Shown in pieces: positions 6,822 to 7,019 of a DNA stretch of 7,019 nt. The notes below the pieces were generated by a model, which was not told the origin of the DNA, made no database searches, and was given only the letters and a program-made list of their open reading frames with translations. Position 1 is the stretch's first letter; every line of letters begins with the position of its first letter. The stretch is from Bacillota bacterium. Lineage in GTDB: Bacteria; Bacillota; Negativicutes; Veillonellales; Negativicoccaceae. Made by a program: the position numbers and the translations under genes. The DNA is taken from contig JAEZZT010000042.1 of assembly GCA_023418435.1 (NCBI GenBank), positions 1 through 7,019 of the forward strand, written 5' to 3'.

Positions 6822-6851
6822 TTGACAAATAAAATCTCGATTGCGTATAAT
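6822..6851 (+). promoter_or_regulatory. Consensus sigma-A promoter of tRNA-Ala
   Basis: A perfect TTGACA (6822-6827) and a perfect TATAAT (6846-6851) are separated by 18 bp. Transcription should start near 6858, about 6 nt before the mature tRNA. Full consensus at both boxes fits a strong stable-RNA promoter. Confidence 0.88.
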
Positions 6852-6863
6852 AAAGAACGTTAC

Positions 6864-6939
<76 letters not shown>

Positions 6940-6953
6940 AAGTATTTTGTGAG

Positions 6954-6985
6954 ACCGTTGATTCTATTGTGAATCAACGGTTTTT
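6954..6985 (+). terminator. Intrinsic terminator of tRNA-Ala
   Basis: A perfect 11-bp stem (ACCGTTGATTC at 6954-6964 with its complement at 6971-6981) closes a 6-nt loop, TATTGT, and runs into TTTTT. It lies 14 bases after the tRNA. No T-run follows the stem on the minus strand, so it appears one-directional. Confidence 0.88.
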
Positions 6986-7019
6986 CAATGCTTTCAACGC
7001 TTTAATGGGTGTACATAGT

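Overview
The window looks like ordinary chromosomal DNA from a low-to-mid GC member of the Bacillota (Firmicutes). Coding regions are of roughly balanced GC and are separated by short AT-rich spacers. Translation starts carry GGAGG-type Shine-Dalgarno (SD) sequences, promoters are sigma-A-like with extended -10 elements, and the DEAD-box helicase resembles Bacillus CshA along its whole length, including its C-terminal domain. The exact class cannot be fixed from the sequence alone; a Negativicutes-type genome is only a guess.

Left half (1-3509, minus strand): sbcD then sbcC, a two-gene operon with a 4-base ATGA overlap, encoding the SbcCD (Mre11-Rad50-type) DNA repair nuclease. sbcC runs off the left edge. 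The first 794 codons are present, including Walker A, the Q-loop and the CPVC zinc hook. Its second ATPase half lies outside the window.

Middle (3510-5236): a short divergent intergenic region has an extended -10 promoter facing each way. It drives sbcDC leftwards and cshA, a DEAD-box RNA helicase, rightwards. The cshA start is best placed at a TTG codon at 3686. The gene ends at a perfect 12-bp stem that probably terminates transcription in both directions, because the convergent operon ends inside the same hairpin.

Right half (5213-6771, minus strand): a compact three-gene operon, crcB (Fluc-type fluoride channel), then a small R2K-like ATP-grasp protein, then a Cys-rich CGGC-domain protein. 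No fluoride riboswitch is visible. The chemistry linking these three genes is not obvious, and this is the least ordinary part of the window.

Right end (6822-7019, plus strand): tRNA-Ala(GGC) with encoded CCA, its own consensus promoter and its own terminator. That terminator hairpin closely resembles the one after cshA, with a compensatory base-pair change. Only 34 bases follow it; a short minus-strand frame there is noted but cannot be assigned.
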